A stretch of 64,000 nucleotides of DNA, taken from positions 45,962 through 109,961 of the forward strand of contig NZ_JAFBID010000012.1 of assembly GCF_016811235.1 (NCBI RefSeq), given 5' to 3'. Below, in pieces: positions 48,673 to 58,775 of the stretch. The notes below the pieces were generated by a model. That model had not been told where the DNA came from. It searched no databases and was given only the letters and a program-made list of their open reading frames with translations. Source of the stretch: Microvirga arabica (lineage in GTDB: Bacteria; Pseudomonadota; Alphaproteobacteria; Rhizobiales; Beijerinckiaceae). The stretch's first letter is position 1. Each line of letters begins with the position of its first letter. A program made the position numbers and the translations under genes.

Positions 48673-50685
48673 TCAGGCCGGCAACGCTAGCATCTCCCGC
48701 ACCCGCGTCCTCAACCCCTCCGCATCCGTGACTGGCAGCGAGCAGCGCTGACCGGCGCAGACGAGGGCCTGGGCATCCGCATCCGAGGTGGCCAGGGCCT
48801 TGGCCGGGTGGTTGTCGTCGAGCGCTTCGTCCTCGCGCAGCCAGCGGACACTGCGGTCGGGATAGGGAATCTGCAGGGCCGCCTCATAGAGCGATAGCGC
48901 GTTATTGCCCGTGACCACGATGCTCAGGCCTCGCACGTGCAGGTCGAGGGCGTTGAGGATCGAGGTGTGGCCGAGGGGCGAGGCGCGGGCGACGCCGATG
49001 AGCCGGTCCAGGGTGTCGGCGGCCTGTTGGATGTCGTCAGTGGCTTCCGTGATCTGGGCCAGCCGCACGAGGGCCTCTGCAAAGACACCGTTGGCGTTCG
49101 GCACCGCCTCGTCATGAACCGGCTGGGGACGCACGACGAGGGGGTCTGCGCCTTTCGCCGTCATGGCGAGGCAGCCCGTTTCCTCGACCATGAACTCGTT
49201 GAGCAGGACGTCCCGCCAGGTCAGCGCATCCCGCAGGTAGGCGGCATCGGACGTGGCCTCGAAGAGTGCGAGCGCCGCGCGCATCATGGCGGCATGGTCG
49301 AGGGCGAAGCCGGGAAAGATCAGGGACCCGGCCCGCCAGGAATGACCGAGGTGACCATCGCGGCTCATGGACTCGGCTACGAAACGATAAGCCTGTTGCG
49401 CGAGGGCAATCCATTCAGGCTGGCCAAGCAGGGGAGCGGCTCGCACGAGGGCTCCGATCATCAGCCCGTTCCAGTCGGCCAGCACCTTGTCGTCGAGGCC
49501 GGGCCTCACCCGCGACTCGCGCCGCTCCAAGAGCTTTGCCCGCATGGCCGACAGCCGCTCCTCGGCAGCAGGTGGGGCTTCGCCGGAGATGAGCCGGTTC
49601 GGGATGTTGTGGCCCTCGAAATTGCCCGCTTCGGTTATGTCGTAGACTTTGGCGAAGAAGGCGGCGTCCTCCTCGCCCAAGGTCTCGCGGATCTCGGCCA
49701 GGCTCCAGACATAGAACCGGCCCTCCTCGCCCTCCGAATCCGCATCGAGGCTCGACGCGAAGGCGCCCTCCGGCGTGGTCATCTCCCGCTCGAGCCAGGT
49801 GACGATACCTTCCGCCGCCTGACGGAAGAGGGGGCGGCCGGTCTCCGCGAAGCCCAGGGCGTAGAGCTCCAGCAGCTGCGCATTGTCGTAGAGCATCTTT
49901 TCGAAATGCGGCACGAGCCAGCGCTCATCCACGGAGTAGCGGGCAAAGCCGCCGCCGAGATGATCCTGGATGCCGCCAAGCGCCATGCGCTCCAGGGTCA
50001 GGAGAAAGCGATGTCGCGCCGCGCCGTCATTGGCTCGCCGGGCATAGCGCAAGAGATATTCGAGGATCGGCGGGTTGGGAAACTTCGGGGTGCCCTGAAG
50101 CCCGCCATGCTCCGTGTCGATGAGCTCTGTGAGGCGCAAACCCATCCGGTCGAGATCCGCAAGACCGAGGACACCGCCGTCGCCCGCCTCGACCTTGGCG
50201 AGGTGCTGCTTGATGGCGTCGCGGTTCTTGAGAACCCGCTCGGGCTCTGCATGATAGAGGCGGCTGATCTCGCGCAGCACCTGAACGAACCCGGGGCGGC
50301 CGAAGCGCGGCTCCTTTGGGAAATAGGTGCCGCCCCAGAACGGCTCGCCCTCCGGCGTGAGAAACATGGTCAGCGGCCAGCCGCCGGGCTCGCCCAGAAG
50401 ATGCAGGGCGCTCATATAGACGTGGTCCACATCGGGCCGCTCCTCCCGGTCGACCTTGATGTTCACGAACAGCTCGTTCATGACCGCGGCGGTATCCGGA
50501 TCTTCGAAGCTCTCGTGCGCCATCACATGGCACCAGTGGCAGGCGGCATAGCCGATGGAGATCAGGATCGGCTTGCCCTGCCGCTTGGCCTCGGCCAGGG
50601 CTTCAGGCTCCCATTCCCACCAATGGACAGGATTGTCCCGGTGCTGCAGGAGATAAGGGGAGGAGGCGTCCTTGAGGCGGTTCAT
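48673..50685 (-). CDS. Thioredoxin-fold/YyaL-family protein (DUF255)
   Basis: The 670 aa product has an N-terminal thioredoxin-like domain (about residues 1-165) with the CHWC active-site-like motif in [15 protein letters not shown] long alpha/alpha barrel follows (about 190-600), related to N-acylglucosamine 2-epimerase or cellobiose epimerase folds, with [22 protein letters not shown]. The family, homologous to human SPATA20, has no proven enzymatic activity. It is convergent with lrp at 9 bases and divergent from mnmE. Confidence 0.9.
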   Translation of the reverse strand: MNRLKDASSPYLLQHRDNPVHWWEWEPEALAEAKRQGKPILISIGYAACHWCHVMAHESFEDPDTAAVMNELFVNIKVDREERPDVDHVYMSALHLLGEPGGWPLTMFLTPEGEPFWGGTYFPKEPRFGRPGFVQVLREISRLYHAEPERVLKNRDAIKQHLAKVEAGDGGVLGLADLDRMGLRLTELIDTEHGGLQGTPKFPNPPILEYLLRYARRANDGAARHRFLLTLERMALGGIQDHLGGGFARYSVDERWLVPHFEKMLYDNAQLLELYALGFAETGRPLFRQAAEGIVTWLEREMTTPEGAFASSLDADSEGEEGRFYVWSLAEIRETLGEEDAAFFAKVYDITEAGNFEGHNIPNRLISGEAPPAAEERLSAMRAKLLERRESRVRPGLDDKVLADWNGLMIGALVRAAPLLGQPEWIALAQQAYRFVAESMSRDGHLGHSWRAGSLIFPGFALDHAAMMRAALALFEATSDAAYLRDALTWRDVLLNEFMVEETGCLAMTAKGADPLVVRPQPVHDEAVPNANGVFAEALVRLAQITEATDDIQQAADTLDRLIGVARASPLGHTSILNALDLHVRGLSIVVTGNNALSLYEAALQIPYPDRSVRWLREDEALDDNHPAKALATSDADAQALVCAGQRCSLPVTDAEGLRTRVREMLALPA

Positions 50686-50807
50686 GGGTCCTGCTCCTGA
50701 TTCCGGGCTAACCCGGCTGGGATGATCGATCCGAACCGATCCCGGATGCCTGTTTGTTTCAAGGTTTGCCAGAGTTAAGTCCTGTTATCCTCACGAGGTT
50801 CACGCGC

Positions 50808-52118
50808 ATGCGGTCTGACGATACGATCTTCGCCATCGCCTCCGGCCACGGCCGGTCCGCCGTGTGCCTGATCCGGATCAGCGGCCCGGAAAGCCGCACA
50901 ATCCTGGAGCGGATGGCAGGCCACGTGCCGGAGCCCCGGCGGGCGGTGGTGCGGACTTTGCGCAACCCTGAAACCGGCGATCCCCTCGATCAGGCCCTCG
51001 TGCTCTGGATGCCGGGGCCGGGGAGCTTTACCGGCGAGGATCAGGCCGAGCTGCACATCCATGGGGGACTTGCCACGCGTGTCGCCGTGCTGCGGGCGCT
51101 CGGCTCTGTCGAGAACTGTCGTCCGGCCGAGGCCGGCGAGTTCACCCGCCGGGCCTTTCTCAACGGGCGGATGGATCTCTCCCAGGTGGAGGGGCTCGCC
51201 GATATCATCGATGCTGAGACGGAAGCCCAGCGTCGTCAGGCGATGCTCCAGCTCGGTGGGCGGCTCGGGAATGCGGCCGAGGGCTGGCGCGAGAGCATCC
51301 TTCAGGTTCTGGCGCTGCTCGAAGCGAGCCTCGACTTCTCCGATGAAGGCGATGTGCCGGAGGATCTGGAGGCGGACATCCTGCGGATGATCGACGGGGT
51401 CCAGGGCGAGATCGGCCGGGCGCTGGCCAACCGCAGCGGCGAGCGGCTGCGGGAGGGACTCACAGTGGTGCTTGCGGGGCCGCCCAATGCCGGCAAGTCG
51501 ACCCTGCTCAATGCGCTCGCCCAACGGGATGTCGCCATCGTGTCGCCGATTGCCGGCACCACCCGCGACGTGATCGAGGTTCATTGCGATCTTGGCGGCC
51601 TGCCGGTGATCATCGTCGACACGGCCGGCCTGCGGGAAAGCGCCGACCTCATCGAGCAGGAGGGCGTGTCCCGCGCGCGGGCGCGGGCGCAGGATGCCGA
51701 CTTGGTTCTCTGGCTCGTGCCGCCGGAGGGGGAGGAGAGCGCACCTCCTCCGGCGCGACGCGTGCTGAAGGTGGGGACCAAGGCGGATGTGAGTGGAGTC
51801 CGACCCGGTTGCGACCTGATGATCGCGGCAGCAACCGGCGAGGGGCTGCGGGACCTGATCGCCCGCCTTGAGGCGGAAGCCGGCAGCCTGATGGGGCAGG
51901 GGGATGCGGTGATTACCCGCGAGCGTCATCGAAAAGCCTTGGACCGCGCTCAAGGATGCCTGATCCGGGCACGGGATATGCTGGCGACCCGGGGTCCTCT
52001 GGAGCTTGCCGCCGAAGAGGTTAGGCTTGCAGCTCGTGCCATCGGCGAGATCACCGGGCGGGTGGATGTGGAGGATGTGCTCGACCGGCTGTTCTCCAGC
52101 TTCTGCATCGGCAAATAA
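50808..52118 (+). CDS. mnmE: tRNA modification GTPase MnmE
   Basis: MnmE works with MnmG to add the cmnm5 or nm5 group to wobble U34. The 436 aa product has the N-terminal folate-binding domain (about 1-115, with DDTIFAIASGHGRSAVCLIR), a helical domain, and the inserted G domain. G1 is GPPNAGKST from Gly224, with GTTRDVIE and DTAGLRES. The C-terminal FCIGK carries the catalytic cysteine. ATG 50808 gives the family start; an in-frame ATG at 50754 adds 18 residues without similarity. Confidence 0.95.
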   Translation: MRSDDTIFAIASGHGRSAVCLIRISGPESRTILERMAGHVPEPRRAVVRTLRNPETGDPLDQALVLWMPGPGSFTGEDQAELHIHGGLATRVAVLRALGSVENCRPAEAGEFTRRAFLNGRMDLSQVEGLADIIDAETEAQRRQAMLQLGGRLGNAAEGWRESILQVLALLEASLDFSDEGDVPEDLEADILRMIDGVQGEIGRALANRSGERLREGLTVVLAGPPNAGKSTLLNALAQRDVAIVSPIAGTTRDVIEVHCDLGGLPVIIVDTAGLRESADLIEQEGVSRARARAQDADLVLWLVPPEGEESAPPPARRVLKVGTKADVSGVRPGCDLMIAAATGEGLRDLIARLEAEAGSLMGQGDAVITRERHRKALDRAQGCLIRARDMLATRGPLELAAEEVRLAARAIGEITGRVDVEDVLDRLFSSFCIGK

Positions 52119-52223
52119 GCTTGCAGGCGAGCCGTGCCGCTAACCATCCGGCGAATCTTTGCAACTCCTGATTTCGGCTGTTCACGAATCGGTGGAACGG
52201 TGCTGAATCCGCTCTGGATAGCT

Positions 52224-52232
52224 TGTGGATCA
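52224..52232 (-). promoter_or_regulatory. DnaA-like box upstream of mnmG
   Basis: TGTGGATCA differs from the DnaA consensus complement at one position. It lies 28 bases before parS1, in a gap with three GANTC sites (52153, 52186 and 52205). Confidence 0.35.
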
Positions 52233-52260
52233 GGTGTGTGGTGATGGGGATCGCCCAAAA

Positions 52261-52276
52261 TGTTTCACGTGAAACA
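52261..52276. promoter_or_regulatory. parS: parS site 1
   Basis: TGTTTCACGTGAAACA is a perfect match to the universal parS consensus. It is extended to a 24-base perfect palindrome (52257-52280) and lies in the gap between mnmE and mnmG. Confidence 0.95.
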
Positions 52277-52334
52277 TTTTGCCCTTTTGACCTGAGACCC
52301 GGCGCTGCGTAGACCCCTGTTTATGGAAAGCATC

Positions 52335-54221
52335 ATGAGTTCTTCGTTCGACGTGATCGTCGTGGGCGGCGGCCATGCCGGAGCCGAAGCGGCTGCGGCT
52401 GCCGCGCGCATGGGCGCCCGCACGGCTCTCGTCACCCACAAGCTCTCGACCGTTGGTGCCATGTCGTGCAACCCGGCCATCGGCGGTCTCGGCAAGGGCC
52501 ATCTCGTGCGCGAGATCGATGCCCTTGACGGCATCATGGGCCGCATCGCCGACCGGGCCGGCATCCAGTTCCGGCTTCTCAACCGCCGTAAAGGGCCTGC
52601 CGTGCGCGGGCCCCGCACCCAAGCCGACCGCAAGCTCTATGCCCGCGCCATGCAGGCGGAACTCCTGAACACGCCCAACCTCACCATCGTCGAGGGCGAG
52701 GCTGACGACCTTATCGTCTGCGACGACCGAGTCGCCGGCCTGCTGCTCACGGATGGGCGGCAGCTTGGGGCCGGTGCTGTGGTCATCACCACCGGCACCT
52801 TCCTGTCCGGCCTGATCCATATCGGCGAGAGGAAGATCCCGGCCGGTCGCATGGGCGAGCGCCCATCGCTCGGCCTGCCCAAGACTTTCGCGCGGCTCGG
52901 CTTCAATCTCGGCCGCCTCAAGACCGGCACCCCGCCCCGCCTTGATGGCCGCACCATCGACTGGGCCGGTGTCGACAAGCAGGCGGCTGACGACGAGCCC
53001 GTGCCGTTCTCCCTGCTCACCACCCGCATCACCAACCCGCAGATCGAGTGCGGCGTCACCCGCACCACGGCCAAGGTGCATGCGCTGATCCGGAACAACC
53101 TGCACCGCTCAGCCATGTATTCGGGCGAAATCCAGGGGACGGGACCGCGCTACTGCCCCTCCATCGAGGACAAGGTGGTGCGCTTCGGCGACCGAGACGG
53201 GCACCAGATCTTCTTGGAGCCGGAAGGCCTCGACGACATCACGGTCTATCCGAACGGCATCTCCACCTCCCTGCCGGAGGATGTGCAGCTTGAGTTTCTG
53301 AAGCACATTCCTGGCCTGGAGAGGGTGCGCATGCTCCAGCCGGCCTATGCCATCGAGTATGATTACGTCGATCCGCGCAACCTTAACGCAGGGCTTGAGA
53401 CCAAGGCCGTGCAGGGGCTGTTTCTCGCCGGCCAGATCAACGGCACCACTGGCTATGAGGAGGCGGCCGCCCAAGGGTTGGTTGCTGGACTTAATGCGGC
53501 CCGTCGCGCTTGCGGCCAGGACGGTATCGTGTTCGATCGAGCCGAATCCTATATTGGGGTGCTGGTCGACGACCTGATTACCCGCGGGGTGAGCGAGCCC
53601 TACCGCATGTTCACCTCCCGGTCCGAGTACCGGCTCAGCCTGCGCATCGACAATGTGGACGAGCGGCTGACCGGCAAGGGGCTGGAGATCGGCTGCGTCG
53701 GCTCCGAGCGCGAGGCATATTTCCGGCGCTCGCAGGAGGAAATCCGGGGGACCCGGCAGCGGCTTCAGACCTTGGCGGTCACCCCGCAGGAAGCGGCGCG
53801 GCATGGACTGGGGCTGAACCAGGACGGCATCCGCCGCTCCGCCTATCAGCTTCTGTCCTATCCAACCATTGGCTGGAGCGATTTGGAGCGGGTCTGGCCT
53901 GATCTCGCTGTAGTCTCATCGTCCGTGCAGGAGCGCCTGGAGACGGATGCTACCTATGCGGTCTATCTTGACCGGCAGCAGGCGGACATCGCTGCCTATC
54001 GGCGCGATGAGGGCGTGGTGCTGGAGGAGAGCATCGACTTCCAGAGGCTTCCCGGCCTGTCGAACGAGATCAAGGCCAAGCTCGATCTGGTGCGTCCGAG
54101 AACCATCGGTCAAGCCGCCCGTATCGAAGGCATCACGCCTGCAGCCCTGACGTTGTTGGCCGCCCATGCCCGTAAAGCGCCGGCACGTTCGGTTCGGTCT
54201 GTTGATCCGGTGCAGGCATGA
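52335..54221 (+). CDS. mnmG: tRNA uridine-5-carboxymethylaminomethyl modification enzyme MnmG
   Basis: MnmG (GidA) is the FAD enzyme partner of MnmE. The 628 aa product shows the dinucleotide-binding [16 protein letters not shown], then [32 protein letters not shown], and the later [15 protein letters not shown] and [14 protein letters not shown] signatures. Start ATG 52335 follows GGAAAG; ATG 52323 is an in-frame alternative. Its stop overlaps rsmG by 4 bases. Confidence 0.95.
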   Translation: MSSSFDVIVVGGGHAGAEAAAAAARMGARTALVTHKLSTVGAMSCNPAIGGLGKGHLVREIDALDGIMGRIADRAGIQFRLLNRRKGPAVRGPRTQADRKLYARAMQAELLNTPNLTIVEGEADDLIVCDDRVAGLLLTDGRQLGAGAVVITTGTFLSGLIHIGERKIPAGRMGERPSLGLPKTFARLGFNLGRLKTGTPPRLDGRTIDWAGVDKQAADDEPVPFSLLTTRITNPQIECGVTRTTAKVHALIRNNLHRSAMYSGEIQGTGPRYCPSIEDKVVRFGDRDGHQIFLEPEGLDDITVYPNGISTSLPEDVQLEFLKHIPGLERVRMLQPAYAIEYDYVDPRNLNAGLETKAVQGLFLAGQINGTTGYEEAAAQGLVAGLNAARRACGQDGIVFDRAESYIGVLVDDLITRGVSEPYRMFTSRSEYRLSLRIDNVDERLTGKGLEIGCVGSEREAYFRRSQEEIRGTRQRLQTLAVTPQEAARHGLGLNQDGIRRSAYQLLSYPTIGWSDLERVWPDLAVVSSSVQERLETDATYAVYLDRQQADIAAYRRDEGVVLEESIDFQRLPGLSNEIKAKLDLVRPRTIGQAARIEGITPAALTLLAAHARKAPARSVRSVDPVQA

Positions 54222-54841
54222 CCTCCGGGATCACGGCATCCGATCTGAATGTTTCACGTGAAACATTCGTGAAGCTTGAGCTCTTGGAGCGCGAGCTTCG
54301 CCGCTGGCAGGCGATCAAGAACCTCGTCGGCCCGGCGACGCTCGACCAGATCTGGGAGCGCCACATCGTCGATTCGCTCCAGCTTCTCGACCTCGCGCCT
54401 GAGGCCAAGACGTGGCTCGATCTCGGTTCCGGAGCCGGTTTTCCCGGCCTCGTCCTCGCCATCGCGGGGGCGGAGAGGGGGCTGAAGGTCCACCTCGTCG
54501 AGAGCAATTCGCGCAAATGTGCCTTCCTCCGGCACATCTCCCGGGTGACCGGCTCCGCCGCGACGGTGCATGAGGCGCGGCTGGAGACCGTCATTCCGGG
54601 CTTCGTGGGCAAGGCCGATGTGGTCTCAGCCCGCGCCCTGGCATCGCTGGTTCAGCTCCTGGACTGGACCGCGCCTGTGTTGAAAGCGGGGACAATTGGC
54701 CTCTTCCCCAAGGGCCGGGACGCCGAGATCGAATTGACCGAGGCTCGGAAAAAGTGGACATTCGAGGCGGAGACCCTGCCGAGCTCGACCGATTCCAGCG
54801 CCAGGATTCTTCGCATAACCTCCATCGAGAGCCATTCATGA
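54218..54841 (+). CDS. rsmG: 16S rRNA (guanine527-N7)-methyltransferase
   Basis: RsmG (GidB) methylates G527 of 16S rRNA. The 207 aa product has [19 protein letters not shown] as SAM-binding loop and the upstream [24 protein letters not shown] segment. [16 protein letters not shown] motif lies later. Codons 11-17 (NVSRETF) encode a complete parS site. It overlaps mnmG upstream and parA downstream by 4 bases each, so four genes are tightly coupled. Confidence 0.94.
   Translation: MTSGITASDLNVSRETFVKLELLERELRRWQAIKNLVGPATLDQIWERHIVDSLQLLDLAPEAKTWLDLGSGAGFPGLVLAIAGAERGLKVHLVESNSRKCAFLRHISRVTGSAATVHEARLETVIPGFVGKADVVSARALASLVQLLDWTAPVLKAGTIGLFPKGRDAEIELTEARKKWTFEAETLPSSTDSSARILRITSIESHS
54250..54265. 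promoter_or_regulatory. parS: parS site 2, inside rsmG
   Basis: A second perfect TGTTTCACGTGAAACA is extended to a 22-base palindrome (54247-54268). It is translated as part of the N-terminus of RsmG, 574 bases ahead of parA. Confidence 0.95.
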
Positions 54842-55677
54842 TGACCGACCGTAACGGACCCGAAGCAGGCACGCGTGGGGTGACGCCGCGCGTTCTCGTG
54901 CTCGCCAACCAGAAGGGCGGAGTCGGCAAAACCACGACGGCGATCAACCTCGGCACGGCACTCGCCGCCATCGGCGAGAGGGTGCTGATCATCGATCTCG
55001 ACCCGCAGGGCAACGCCTCCACGGGTCTCGGCATCGACCGCAAGAACCGGCAGACCTCGACCTACCATGTGCTCGCCGGCGAAGCCTCGCTGGAGGAGAG
55101 CATCACCGACACGGTGGTGCCCGGATTGTCGGTCGCGCCCTCGACTCTCGACCTCCTCGGCGTCGAGCTGGAGATCGCGAACGAGCGCAACCGGGCTCAT
55201 CGCCTCCGCTCGGCCATCCAGGAACTTTCTGCCTCGGAAGTAATCGAACCTTTTACCTATATTTTGATCGATTGCCCTCCATCGCTGAATCTCCTGACCA
55301 TCAACGCCCTGACCGCAGCTGACGCGGTTCTGGTGCCGCTCCAATGCGAATTTTTTGCTCTGGAAGGTCTCAGCCAGCTGCTCAAGACCGTCGAGCAGGT
55401 CCGTTCGGCCCTGAACCCCGAGCTTACTATCCACGGGGTCGTGCTGACCATGTTCGACCCGCGCAACAATCTGTCGGGACAGGTGGTGGCCGACGTGCGC
55501 CAGTTCATGGGCGCTAAGGTTTACGAGACCATGATCCCGCGCAACGTGCGCGTGTCCGAGGCGCCGTCCCACGGCAAGCCGGTTCTGCTCTACGATCTGA
55601 AATGCGCCGGCTCGCAGGCCTATCTGCGGCTGGCCTCTGAAGTCATCCAGCGCGAGCGCGCGCTGCGCGCCGCCTGA
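54838..55677 (+). CDS. parA: Chromosome partitioning ATPase ParA
   Basis: ParA forms the nucleoid-bound ATPase gradient that segregates parS-ParB. The 279 aa product has the deviant Walker A NQKGGVGKTTT (Lys26-Thr33 region), the Walker A' DLDPQGNAS, Walker B ILIDCPPSL, and the DNA-binding basic residues near RNVRVSEAPSHGKP. It is a short chromosomal-type ParA without a HTH. ATG 54838 overlaps the rsmG stop; ATG 54841 is also possible. Confidence 0.95.
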   Translation: MMTDRNGPEAGTRGVTPRVLVLANQKGGVGKTTTAINLGTALAAIGERVLIIDLDPQGNASTGLGIDRKNRQTSTYHVLAGEASLEESITDTVVPGLSVAPSTLDLLGVELEIANERNRAHRLRSAIQELSASEVIEPFTYILIDCPPSLNLLTINALTAADAVLVPLQCEFFALEGLSQLLKTVEQVRSALNPELTIHGVVLTMFDPRNNLSGQVVADVRQFMGAKVYETMIPRNVRVSEAPSHGKPVLLYDLKCAGSQAYLRLASEVIQRERALRAA

Positions 55678-55694
55678 GAGTGTGAGAGACCGCA

Positions 55695-56576
55695 ATGGCT
55701 AAAGAGATGAAATCGCTGGGCCGTGGATTGGCCGCCCTGATCGGCGAAGTCGGCGAGGAAATGGGCAATCTCGAGCGCAAGGGCTTCACGCCGAAATCCG
55801 TGCCGGTGGAGTTCCTGCGCGCGAACCCGCGCAACCCGCGCAAGGTGTTCGATGACACGGACCTGAGCGAGCTGACCCAGTCCATCAAGGACCGTGGCAT
55901 CATCCAGCCCATCGTCGTCCGGCCCTTGCCGAACCATCGGGACGAATACGAGATCGTCGCCGGCGAGCGCCGGTGGCGCGCGGCCCAGAAGGCGGGGCTG
56001 CATCGGGTGCCGGTGGTGGTCGTCCAGATCGACGACAAAACCTCGCTCGAATACGCCATCCTCGAGAACGTCCAGCGTGCCGATCTCAACCCCATCGAGG
56101 AGGCGGAGGGCTATTCGCGCCTGATGGCCGAGTTCTCCTACACGCAGGAGAACCTGTCGAAGATCATCGGCAAGAGCCGCAGCCACATCGCCAATATGCT
56201 GCGCCTCACCGAGCTGCCGGCTCCGGTGCGCAAGCTTCTGATCGACCGCAAGCTCACAGCCGGGCATGGCCGCGCGCTGCTCTCCGTCAACGACCCGGTT
56301 CAGGTGGCCAAGCGCGTTATCGACGAGGGCATGAGCGTGCGCCAGGTCGAGGAGATCGCGCAGAGCGATACAGGCGGCTCGTCGAAGGCAGCGGCGAAAG
56401 CCGGCAAGCCCGGCCCGGCGGAGAAGGACCCCGACACCCGCGCGCTCGAGAAGGCCCTGCAGGACGTGCTCGGCCTCACCGTCAGCATCGACCACAAAGG
56501 TCAGGGCGGCGAATTGCGCATCAAGTACAAGACCTTGGACCAGCTCGACGGGCTCTGCCGTCGGTTGAATCCGTAA
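55695..56576 (+). CDS. parB: Chromosome partitioning protein ParB
   Basis: ParB is the CTP-dependent clamp that loads at parS and spreads. The 293 aa product has a ParA-stimulating N-terminus (KSLGRGLAALIGE), the CTP-binding motifs including NPRNPRK and GERRWRAAQKAG, ENVQRADLNPIEEAEGY, and a helix-turn-helix (about 140-185, LSKIIGKSRSHIANMLRL). A Lys/Ala-rich linker (about 228-250) precedes the C-terminal dimer domain. It lies 17 bases after parA. Confidence 0.96.
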   Translation: MAKEMKSLGRGLAALIGEVGEEMGNLERKGFTPKSVPVEFLRANPRNPRKVFDDTDLSELTQSIKDRGIIQPIVVRPLPNHRDEYEIVAGERRWRAAQKAGLHRVPVVVVQIDDKTSLEYAILENVQRADLNPIEEAEGYSRLMAEFSYTQENLSKIIGKSRSHIANMLRLTELPAPVRKLLIDRKLTAGHGRALLSVNDPVQVAKRVIDEGMSVRQVEEIAQSDTGGSSKAAAKAGKPGPAEKDPDTRALEKALQDVLGLTVSIDHKGQGGELRIKYKTLDQLDGLCRRLNP

Positions 56577-56613
56577 GGATCTATAAGAGCTTGGTCGAGA
56601 CGCGTGGGGAGCG

Positions 56614-57186
56614 ATGAAGACGATCCGACGGTTGATCGTTCCCGTCACTGAGCGCTAGAACGAGGGCGAGCAGGACTGGTCCTTTGTTAAGGATCCGAGC
56701 CACGACATCCGAATCTGGGAGAAGACGAACGGCACGAGATTGCCCGACGGCTACCGCCGGTTCATGCTTGCCTTCAACGGGGGCTGCGTTTATCCGCGTC
56801 TCTTCTTCTATGCCGTCCCGCTGGAGTATTACCCTTCCACAGAGCCGGTCACCTTCGTTGATTTATTCTATTCCTGGTCTGATGTCAGGAAGTATTCGGG
56901 CGGCGACGTTTACGGCAGAGGCAACCCGCCGGACATGCTGTTCATCGGCTCCACCCCAGGTGGCTTGCAGATTCTCATGTCTCTGCGCGCTGAAGAGTTC
57001 GGGCAAATTTTCTGTTGGGTGCATAACACCAACATTTGGGGCACCGACGGCAACGATCACATTTGGTACCAAGCATCATCTTTCGAGAACTTCCTCAAGT
57101 CTCTCTACGATGAGCCCGACAGATCGGACTATGACAACTGGCGCATTCCGATCTACGACAAGCTGGCTAAACCGCTCGCGTTCTAG
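56614..57186 (+). pseudogene. SMI1/KNR4-like gene with in-frame stop
   Basis: A frame opening at ATG 56614, with GGGGAG just upstream, encodes MKTIRRLIVPVTER and then TAG at 56656-56658. The same frame stays open for 175 further codons, with EGEQDWSFVKDPSHDIRIWE, LPDGYRRFMLAFNGG, DMLFIGSTPGGLQILMS and FENFLKSLYDEPD. These resemble SMI1/KNR4 fold proteins, often immunity proteins of contact-dependent or polymorphic toxins. An intact product from a later start such as TTG 56740 (148 aa) cannot be excluded. Base composition is less GC-rich than parB. No toxin is adjacent. Confidence 0.7.
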
Positions 57187-57214
57187 CTTAAACAAAGATA
57201 GTCCCAAAAACAGC

Positions 57215-58234
57215 TCAACGCCGCGCAGTACGGGCGATGTCGAGCAATGTCTTCGCTGCAATCGTATCGCCGAGATCGGCCATGCGGCGGGTCTGGAGCA
57301 GGTTGGCCTGCAGCAGGGAGATCGCGTTTTTCAAGCTGTCGCCGGTCCAGCGCTGGAGATGGCGCTCGACCAGGGGCTTTCGCCGGAAATGCAGACTGCG
57401 CATGGTTTCCATGACGGCCGGGATCGAGCGACCTTCCTCGACGGTGAGGCGGGCCGTCAGCAGCATCAGAGCATGGCGGAGCGCCGCACCGAGCAGCACG
57501 CTCGCATTCACGCCTTCGGCCGCGAGACGCCGGGAGCCGGTCTCAAGGCCCGTGCCCTCGCCGGCGAAAGCCGCATCGATCACCGCATCCATGGCAAGGC
57601 TCGACACGTCGCTCATGATGGCGTCCACGTCGGCCAGCGTGATTTCCCGCTGGCCATGGGCATAGAGCATGAGCTTGTTGAGCTCGCCGCGCGTGGCGAG
57701 GCGGTCGCCCCCGAGGCTCGCGATCAGGGCCGTGCGGGCGTCGCGCTGGATCGAAAAGCCGCCCGCCTTCAAGGTCTCGTCGACCACGGCGCCGAGATTC
57801 TTGGCCTCGTCCGCATAGCAGGGCAGGGCGAGGGCCTTCTGCGAGCGCTCGCAGAGAGTGCGCAGGGGTGAGGACTTTTGCAGGTCGCCGCCTTCGATGA
57901 CGATCACCGTATCCTGCAACTCGCCTTTCAGCACCGCGTCCACGGCTGGCGCGATGTTGCGCGAGGTGGACTTGACCCAGATGGCGCGCTTGCCCCCGAA
58001 CAGCCCCATGGTGCCGGCCTCGTCGGCCAGGCGTCCGGGATCGGTCGCGATGTCGTCGCCGTCGATGCGAATGAGCTGAAACGGGTCGGAGGCGTCGTCC
58101 ACGGAGCGCTCGGCCACCATGCGGGCACGCTCGTTGATGAGACCCATGTCGGGCCCATAGAACAGGAAGACGCCGATGCGCGGATCGGGACGCCGCAGCG
58201 CCCCCTCCACGTCACCGGCTTTGACGGCCACCAT
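57215..58234 (-). CDS. holA: DNA polymerase III delta subunit
   Basis: HolA opens the beta clamp as part of the clamp loader. The 339 aa product has the degenerate AAA+ start VFLFYGPDMGLINERARMV, the FGGKRAIWVKSTS segment, and a C-terminal helical domain (about 215-335, with RSLHFRRKPLVERHLQRW). The gene follows lptE on the minus strand, the usual leuS-lptE-holA order. Confidence 0.93.
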   Translation of the reverse strand: MVAVKAGDVEGALRRPDPRIGVFLFYGPDMGLINERARMVAERSVDDASDPFQLIRIDGDDIATDPGRLADEAGTMGLFGGKRAIWVKSTSRNIAPAVDAVLKGELQDTVIVIEGGDLQKSSPLRTLCERSQKALALPCYADEAKNLGAVVDETLKAGGFSIQRDARTALIASLGGDRLATRGELNKLMLYAHGQREITLADVDAIMSDVSSLAMDAVIDAAFAGEGTGLETGSRRLAAEGVNASVLLGAALRHALMLLTARLTVEEGRSIPAVMETMRSLHFRRKPLVERHLQRWTGDSLKNAISLLQANLLQTRRMADLGDTIAAKTLLDIARTARR

Positions 58235-58238
58235 GATG

Positions 58239-58775
58239 TCAGGTTCGGGTGGCGAGCACCGCCGACAGCCGGGTTCTCACCTGGTCGGCCAGATCCTTGG
58301 AAAGCCTGATCTCCGCGTCCCGCGCCGCACGGATATTGGCGAAGCGCTGCGGGAAGCGGTCGAAGCTCGCCGTGGAGGTGGCCGTGCCCTGGGTGATCAC
58401 CGTGGCTCCGTCGAGGGTGGTCAGCGTATAAGTCAGCGTTCCGCCGACGATGACGGAACTCGCCGTACCGTATTGCGAGTCGACGATCGGGCTCGTCTGC
58501 GACTTCGTGAAGGCCAGACGCAGGTTGTAGCGCTTCGGCGTCGCCGATCCCGAGCCGTTCAGCGCATAAATCAGTTCGCTGCGCAGGTAATGGCCCGCAT
58601 TGGCCAGCTGAGGCGGCCATTCCACCTCCGGCACGTCGATGGAGGCAAGCTCCGTCTGGAGCGATTGCCCAGACGCCGTCGGGCCGTGGAGGGGCCGGAA
58701 GCAGGCAGACAAGCCGAGAGACAAGCCTGCCACGACAACAACGCGGGCGAGGCCCTTCAGGTTAAGCGACGACAT
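58239..58775 (-). CDS. lptE: LPS assembly lipoprotein LptE
   Basis: LptE plugs the LptD barrel that inserts LPS in the outer membrane. The 178 aa product has a lipoprotein signal ([14 protein letters not shown], lipidated Cys25) and the FRPLHG segment typical of rhizobial LptE. Beta-rich repeats ([18 protein letters not shown]) follow. The start lies 14 bases inside the leuS 3' end, and it stops 5 bases before holA. Confidence 0.88.
   Translation of the reverse strand: MSSLNLKGLARVVVVAGLSLGLSACFRPLHGPTASGQSLQTELASIDVPEVEWPPQLANAGHYLRSELIYALNGSGSATPKRYNLRLAFTKSQTSPIVDSQYGTASSVIVGGTLTYTLTTLDGATVITQGTATSTASFDRFPQRFANIRAARDAEIRLSKDLADQVRTRLSAVLATRT

Noticed and set aside
48937..50700. 587-codon plus-strand frame opposite the YyaL-family gene
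   Set aside because: It is a shadow. The opposite strand has the CHWC thioredoxin-fold motif and full family length.
56684..57871. 395-codon plus-strand frame across the SMI1-like gene and holA
   Set aside because: It crosses the 3' end of holA antisense and shows no family motif, whereas the overlapping SMI1-like and HolA frames do.
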